Below, one piece after another: positions 62,030-64,000 of a DNA stretch of 64,000 bases (position 1 is its first letter; the number at the start of each line of letters is the position of its first letter). The translations under genes were made by a program, and so were the position numbers. The notes beneath the pieces were generated by a model that was given only the letters and a program-made list of their open reading frames with translations, had not been told where the DNA came from and searched no databases. The DNA comes from Rhizophagus irregularis (Eukaryota; Glomeromycota; Glomeromycetes; Glomerales; Glomeraceae), in the NCBI RefSeq assembly GCF_026210795.1, contig NC_089441.1:4898001-4962000 (forward strand), written 5' to 3'.

Positions 62030-64000
62030 ATGGCTTTTAAAAGTGCATTAACGAAATTTCAAAATAATAGTTGGAAAACTACCAACATTTATAATAATTC
62101 ATATCGTGAGAAAGAAGTCGTTCAAACTCCTAACAAAGACGCAATGTCTCAAATGGCTTTATTTGGAACTCGTAAAAACGTGGAACTCTTTACAAGAGAA
62201 AATAGTGTTAATCAAAGCATTCATACTTCTCTATCTAAAGACGTAAAAATTAATCCTTCAAAAATAGAAAAAGTACATTCACCGATAAACCTTGAGTTTG
62301 ACCTTTTGCAATATAAAAAGCATGAAAGAGATGATAGTTCTTCGGATTCAAGTTTACAAATTATTTCATCGGATAATTCGGTTAGTTCTACTAGTACACG
62401 TATTACAACTCCGGTCGATGATTTAGATTCTAAATTTGATTATATGAAAGCTGGACTTTCCCTATCAAACAGTGATACTAAAACTTCCCTTAATGATTTT
62501 CAAATAAATGATTATGAGGCTTTCATAACAAAACTTGAAAAACAACATCAACAGCACAAAGAAGAACTTGAACAATTACGAAAAGAACATAAAACTCAAT
62601 TAGATAAAACAAAATTGGATTATGAAAAGTCAAAAAATGATCATAAACAGGAATTTGAAAAAATAATACAAGAACTTAAAAATAGTATGGAGAATATGAA
62701 AAAAGAAAGTGGTTCAGAAATGGATCTATTAAGAACAAAATTGATGAATCAAAATAAAGACAATGAGGAAAAAATAAAAAATGAATTATCTGTTCAATAT
62801 GAATCTCAAAAAGAAGAATTAATGAGACTTCATGATGCAGAAAAAAATAAATTAATAGCGGGATTAAAGACAATGAAAAGATACAAAGAAAAAGCTGAAG
62901 ATGAGTTAATGGAGAGTAAAAATAATTTTCAAGTTGAAATGCAGTCCAATAGGAAAGAATGTGAGAAAGAAATAGAAATACTTCGTCGTGAACATGCAGG
63001 ACAATTAGATTCAATGATAAGAGGAGAAACAAAAATAACTTTTGCGCAAATAAAAGATCAACAAGATCGGAGAATAATTGACAGAGAGAGGGAACTACGG
63101 AATCAGATCGATGGACTTATGCGTGAATTGGGTGAAAAAAAAGCCGCTGAAGTTTCTTGGGTTAATTACAAGCGAGAAAAAGAATCTGCATTGTTAGATT
63201 TAAAAACTCAATTATATTCATTGGAAACTGCAAATAAACAAAAAGATACTCAAATAGTTGAATTACAGGAGGAATGTGCTCGTTCATTACGAGAAATAAA
63301 AGATCTTAATAGAGATAAAGAAAAAACTAGTAACATGATAAAAGAATTCCAACAAAAAACTGAAGAAGTAATTAAAGGACAATTGAATGCTAGGATAAAA
63401 GTAGAAAAAGAATCTGGACAAATTATTGAAACACTTCGTGAACAATTAAGTGATACTAATATGGAACTATCAAACTTACGAATTCAACTATCTAATTTAG
63501 AACTGGAATTTAACGAAGCGAAAGAACATTGTGAAGATTTGGAAAGTTTGATTAAAGATAAATCTGAAATAATAAACCGACTTCAACTTCAAATTGAACG
63601 TAAACAAGCTGAAAGTAATGAATTAGAATCACAAAATTTCAATAAACTTAAAGAACAACAAGAAAAAGAACATGAACAATCATTAGCATCACTTCGTAAA
63701 AAATTGGAAACTAGTCATCAAAAAGAGTTACAAGAACTTCGTAATCAACTTGAAAAAGAATATAAAATTAAAGTAAGTGAATTAATCGATAAAAATTCAA
63801 GACTAGAGCAAAATAGTTTACAAAATTCCAAAACTGTAAAAGAATTAGAGGAAACTACTCACTATCTTGCAAATGCGGAATCTTCTTACAAGGAATTAAT
63901 TGAAAAACATCAGCAATTGGTTACTAAAAATCAACAACTATCTAATGAAATTGCCGCTATTCGCTCTAAAGTGGAAGATCTTGAAGCTAATAATAGAACA
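62030..64000 (+). CDS. Long coiled-coil protein, 5' part (runs off the window)
   Basis: Open from ATG 62030 to the last base, 657 residues without a stop or an evident intron. The first about 165 residues are Ser/Thr-rich and probably disordered (DDSSSDSSLQIISS, SVSSTSTR). From about residue 165 onward the sequence is dense heptad coiled coil rich in Glu, Lys, Gln and Leu (EKQHQQHKEELEQLRKEHK and similar), without a recognisable globular domain. Candidates are golgin, spindle-pole-body or myosin-tail-like scaffold proteins; I cannot choose. An upstream ATG in another frame at 62019 stops after ten codons, so 62030 is the start. Confidence 0.85.
   Translation, partial: MAFKSALTKFQNNSWKTTNIYNNSYREKEVVQTPNKDAMSQMALFGTRKNVELFTRENSVNQSIHTSLSKDVKINPSKIEKVHSPINLEFDLLQYKKHERDDSSSDSSLQIISSDNSVSSTSTRITTPVDDLDSKFDYMKAGLSLSNSDTKTSLNDFQINDYEAFITKLEKQHQQHKEELEQLRKEHKTQLDKTKLDYEKSKNDHKQEFEKIIQELKNSMENMKKESGSEMDLLRTKLMNQNKDNEEKIKNELSVQYESQKEELMRLHDAEKNKLIAGLKTMKRYKEKAEDELMESKNNFQVEMQSNRKECEKEIEILRREHAGQLDSMIRGETKITFAQIKDQQDRRIIDRERELRNQIDGLMRELGEKKAAEVSWVNYKREKESALLDLKTQLYSLETANKQKDTQIVELQEECARSLREIKDLNRDKEKTSNMIKEFQQKTEEVIKGQLNARIKVEKESGQIIETLREQLSDTNMELSNLRIQLSNLELEFNEAKEHCEDLESLIKDKSEIINRLQLQIERKQAESNELESQNFNKLKEQQEKEHEQSLASLRKKLETSHQKELQELRNQLEKEYKIKVSELIDKNSRLEQNSLQNSKTVKELEETTHYLANAESSYKELIEKHQQLVTKNQQLSNEIAAIRSKVEDLEANNRT

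Noticed and set aside
62676-63032. 118-codon - strand frame
   Set aside because: Antisense of the coiled-coil gene; Leu/Phe-rich composition is the mirror of Glu/Lys codons.

Overview
The window is a piece of a very AT-rich eukaryotic nuclear genome, most likely an arbuscular mycorrhizal fungus close to Rhizophagus. The evidence is short GT-AG introns (mostly 58-115 bp), fungal gene versions (Gti1/Pac2, a three-WW Rsp5, Dre2, DUF1769), and paralogue families that are greatly expanded in Rhizophagus: BTB-BACK-TLDc proteins, TKL-like kinases ending in a DC-x-DCAI motif, F-box-like proteins and secreted kelch proteins. The organism is an inference. No rRNA, tRNA or CRISPR array was recognised.

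Left part, 1 to about 31 kb, is repeat-rich and evolving by duplication. It holds four BTB-TLDc paralogues (one cut by the window edge). Two of these, with their flanks, are a clear segmental duplication now about 11.3 kb apart. Between and around them lie a small family of terminal-inverted-repeat elements, a decayed direct repeat with a period of about 1.1 kb, a GC-richer array of hairpin-bearing 300-bp repeats, and a frame-broken coding remnant next to that array. A Tda10/glycerate-kinase-like gene follows. Then come two tandem protein kinase genes with an unusual N-terminus (12-residue aromatic/Ser repeats and four CxxC...CxxC modules). The second copy carries a one-base frameshift, and a third copy survives only as a 5' fragment.

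Middle part, 31-41 kb: an FAD-dependent monooxygenase, a single-pass kelch membrane protein, a broken F-box-like gene, a six-exon WOPR-domain (Gti1/Pac2) regulator reconstructed here from small exons, and a broken gene of unknown family.

Right part, 41-64 kb, is a dense conserved housekeeping island with alternating strands and very short divergent or convergent spacers: MED21, an SLC49/FLVCR-like MFS transporter, MOB4, ARPC3, a RibD/Rib2-type deaminase, RHEB, RSP5, a MATH-BTB protein, a DUF1769 protein, ARMC7, DRE2, an Avt-type amino acid transporter, and the start of a long coiled-coil protein. An ARPC3-deaminase-RHEB block was duplicated in tandem and has decayed just downstream of RHEB.

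Exon models were built by hand from GT/AG sites, reading phase and family knowledge; all the complete models stay open and sum to whole codons. Functions come from recognised motifs, not from a database search.
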